This document shows, in pieces, positions 59,968 to 64,000 of a stretch of DNA of 64,000 nt. Source of the DNA: Accumulibacter sp. (GTDB lineage Bacteria; Pseudomonadota; Gammaproteobacteria; Burkholderiales; Rhodocyclaceae). The translations under genes were made by a program, and so were the position numbers. The notes under the pieces are model-generated. The model searched no databases and was not told the DNA's origin. It saw nothing but the letters and a program-made list of their open reading frames with translations. The stretch's first letter is position 1; each line of letters opens with the position of its first letter. The DNA is taken from positions 1 through 64,000 of the forward strand of contig JAFLDO010000003.1 in NCBI GenBank assembly GCA_017302455.1. The letters are read 5' to 3'.

Positions 59968-60282
59968 ATGGGGCTGCACAAGACCAGACTGTTGATCGCG
60001 CTGCTGCTTTCGTTGGCGGCAAGCGCACAGGCGCGCGGCCCCGTGCGGGCCAGCGAGGGGAACACCCGCGGCTGGCAGCTCATGACGCCCGAGGAGCGCA
60101 TTGAGCATCAGGCGATGATTCGTAGCTTCAGGACTTACGACGACTGCCGGAAGTACCAGGTCGCGCATCACCAGCTCATGGAGGAGCGTGCCCGGCAGCG
60201 AGGCGTCGAGTTGCCGCGAGGAAGACGCGATATCTGCGAGCACTTGCACCCCGAAAAGGACTCCCGTCAGACTGCCGGTTGA
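59968..60282 (+). CDS. Small secreted protein of unknown function
   Basis: 104 residues with a signal peptide (TRLLIALLLSLAASAQARG) and a mature part of about 80 residues. The mature part is rich in His and Arg (QLMTPEERIEHQAMI, YDDCRKYQVAHHQLMEERAR, DICEHLH). The two Cys could form a disulphide and the His cluster could bind metal or haem. Family not recognised. It is 18 bases upstream of the ferric-reductase-like gene and so probably belongs to the redox cassette. Confidence 0.75.
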   Translation: MGLHKTRLLIALLLSLAASAQARGPVRASEGNTRGWQLMTPEERIEHQAMIRSFRTYDDCRKYQVAHHQLMEERARQRGVELPRGRRDICEHLHPEKDSRQTAG

Positions 60283-60300
60283 ACCCTGCGCGAGCCCTTG

Positions 60301-61553
60301 ATGTCCCTCCTCCGCCGATCATCGATTCCTCTGCTCCTCCTGGCCAGCACCGCAGGCCCCGTCTACTGGGCCTTTCCGGAGGGTCTGTCGCCCGCACGTA
60401 GTCTGGGCATTGTCTTGGGCTGGGCGGGATGTGGTCTGCTGCTCGCCAGCCTGCTGCTGATGCTGCGGGAAACCTGGCTGTCCCGCTGGCTGGGGGGACT
60501 GGAGAGGATGTACCAATGGCATCACCTTGTGGGCATGGCCGCTTACGTCCTGCTGCTGGCACATCCGCTGGTGCTTGCCGCCGATGCCTGGCCCGCTTCC
60601 CCAGTTCTCGCCTGGCAGACGCTTTCACCATTCAGCCAGGGCTGGCCGGTCAGGCTGGGCTGGCTATCGCTGCTGCTGCTGATGCTCGGACTCGCCGCCA
60701 CTTTCGCGACGCGCCTACCCCATCGAAGTTGGCGCTGGCTGCATGTTTCGCTGGGTGTCGGCGTACTGGTCGGCCTGTGGCATCTGTTGCAGCTCGGTAT
60801 CGAGGAACCGGTACTGCCGATCCTCGCGCTGGCCGCCCTGTTCCTCGGCTGGCGAATCCTCCGGGAGGACAGCGGCTTGGCCGCCCGGCCGTACATCGTG
60901 CAATCGGCCACTCCGGTTGCCGACGGCATGGTCGAGATCGCTCTCAAGCCCCTGGCTGAGCCGATTGCCGCGACCGCAGGGCAGTTCGTCCTGGTCGCCT
61001 TCTTTGCCGGGCCGACCTTCCGGGGTTGCGGCGAATTTCACCCCTTTACCGTCAGTTCGATTGGTGCCGACCGGGAAATCCGCGTCGGCGTCAAGGCCCT
61101 GGGCGATTGCACCCGGCGCATCCAGTCCATCGAACCGGGCGTCCTGGCGCGGGTGCATGGTGCCTTCGGCACCTTCCTGGCCGAACGGCCTGCGGCGCCC
61201 CAACTGTGGCTGGCCGGCGGCATCGGCATCACGCCTTTCCTGGCGCTGCTACGGACGGGCCCGCTCAGTCAGGAGACGACGCTGGTCTATCTCTATCGCG
61301 CCGAAGCCGACGCTGCCTTTCTGCAGGAGTTGCGCGCGCTCGCTGCACGCGATCCACACCTTTCCCTGCAGGCGGTGGCCACCGGCAACGAGCCGCCGAA
61401 TCTCGATTCACTCCTGCCCACCGCAGGCGAGCTCGTCCAGCACGAGTGCTATCTGTGCGGGCCGCCGGGCATGCTGGCAGCAGTCAGGCAGTCCCTCCAC
61501 AAGCGGGGCATCACGCCCCGCCATATCCATTTTGAGAACTTCGGATTCCGCTG

Positions 61554-61554
<1 letters not shown>
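60301..61554 (+). CDS. Ferric-reductase-like transmembrane flavoprotein
   Basis: 417 residues. The N-terminal half has about six membrane helices with candidate haem His in MYQWHHLVGMAAYVLLLAHP and SWRWLHVSLGVGVLVGLWHL. The C-terminal half (residue about 205 onward) is an FAD/NAD(P)H module: GQFVLVAFF, the FHPFTVSSI flavin motif, LWLAGGIGITPFLALL and the CYLCGPPGMLAAVRQ pyridine-nucleotide motif. It would move electrons from NAD(P)H across the membrane to an acceptor outside. The next gene, a cytochrome b5-like protein, overlaps its stop (TGATG). Confidence 0.9.
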
Positions 61555-63821
<2,267 letters not shown>

Positions 63822-63825
<4 letters not shown>

Positions 63826-63913
63826 ACGACCATCTACGACCATCTCCGTAAGTCATTATGAACGACCATCATCGCAGGTCAATATGACCGACCACTGTTG
63901 CAAGTCGTTATGA
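63822..63913 (+). repeat. Repeated start region with three coupled 9-codon mini-ORFs
   Basis: Units beginning ATG(A/C)(A/C)CGACC are repeated at 63822, 63858 and 63884, with the authentic atpQ start at 63910; the last spacing is 26 bases twice. Each of the first three opens a frame of 9 codons: 63822-63851, 63858-63887 and 63884-63913. The peptides are MNDHLRPSP, MNDHHRRSI and MTDHCCKSL. The second and third stops overlap the next ATG (ATGA). The first ATG overlaps the epsilon stop. Confidence 0.7.
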
Positions 63914-64000
63914 ACGACGAAAGATGGCGTCGCGAGGTTTCCCGCGACAGCGAAAGGCTCAAGGAAGCCGAACGGAGTCGCCGCTCACTTCTCGCGCAGA
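63910..64000 (+). CDS. atpQ: N-ATPase AtpQ-like membrane subunit (5' part)
   Basis: Only 30 codons fall in the window (NDERWRREVSRDSERLKEAE and RSRRSLLAQ). The Trp-Arg-rich charged start fits AtpQ (AtpI-like) proteins, which follow epsilon in N-ATPase operons and precede atpR. The start was taken as the fourth of four repeated ATG units because only it opens a long frame. Identification rests on context and 30 residues. Confidence 0.55.
   Translation, partial: MNDERWRREVSRDSERLKEAERSRRSLLAQ

Overview
The window is high-GC, densely packed bacterial chromosome. Gene content points to a betaproteobacterium of the Rhodocyclales, plausibly a 'Candidatus Accumulibacter'-like organism. The basis is PEP-CTERM sorted proteins with a sigma-54-type promoter, a TsaB-RimI-UDG block, LplT, a second (N-type) F1F0 ATPase operon, and a GlgA-GlgE-GlgP glycogen set. 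The genus is inference; the class is fairly secure.

Layout. 1-127 is the 3' end of a group II intron (domains V and VI). 138-865 is a decayed VWA/PEP-CTERM gene. 919-3566 is a 2.65 kb IS66-like element with 24-bp terminal inverted repeats that carries a transposase and a DUF4338/DruA-like passenger gene. 3567-4370 holds an IS1182-type transposase tail and a TIR-domain gene cut off at its C-terminus. This scarred stretch ends with a YefM-YoeB toxin-antitoxin pair that has a well preserved operator. 5.1-6.3 kb is ispF-ispD. 6.36-10.7 kb is an AmmeMemoRadiSam operon (Memo, AMMECR1, radical SAM) extended by a hydrolase-like protein and a phospholipase D-FHA fusion. 11.07-16.3 kb is a DUF2760/Hsp70/Hsp70-DUF3731 operon. 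16.6-23.9 kb carries housekeeping and salvage genes: a lipoprotein, two tandem beta-hydroxyacid dehydrogenases, YjbQ, DUF924, ArfB, DUF1415, LhgO, a PIN protein and YaaA. 24-26 kb encodes a Gcr-type membrane protein.

26-29.5 kb is a tellurite/stress operon, telA-VWA-terD plus an unrecognised TelA-like protein that shares an N-terminal PLFADA tag with TelA. 29.7-33.1 kb is lysR-alr-radA. lplT and a divergent Lrp/phenylpyruvate-decarboxylase pair follow, then lemA with two TPM-domain genes, and tsaB-rimI-udg. 41.3-47.3 kb is the glycogen/maltose-1-phosphate block: glgA (glgM-like), glgE and a convergent glgP. 47.6-51.8 kb is a two-gene RND efflux pump, followed by enolase with an unusual charged N-terminal tail. 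54.8-58.8 kb is an arsenic island, with arsR-acr3 divergent from gapdh-arsJ. 59.0-59.8 kb is an intact PEP-CTERM gene with a sigma-54-type promoter.

The end of the window is a membrane redox cassette (small secreted protein, ferric-reductase-like flavoprotein, cytochrome b5-like protein). It is translationally coupled to the N-ATPase operon (beta, epsilon, start of atpQ). A REPIN-like inverted repeat lies in frame inside the beta gene, and a chain of three 9-codon mini-ORFs lies between epsilon and atpQ. No tRNA, rRNA or CRISPR array was seen.
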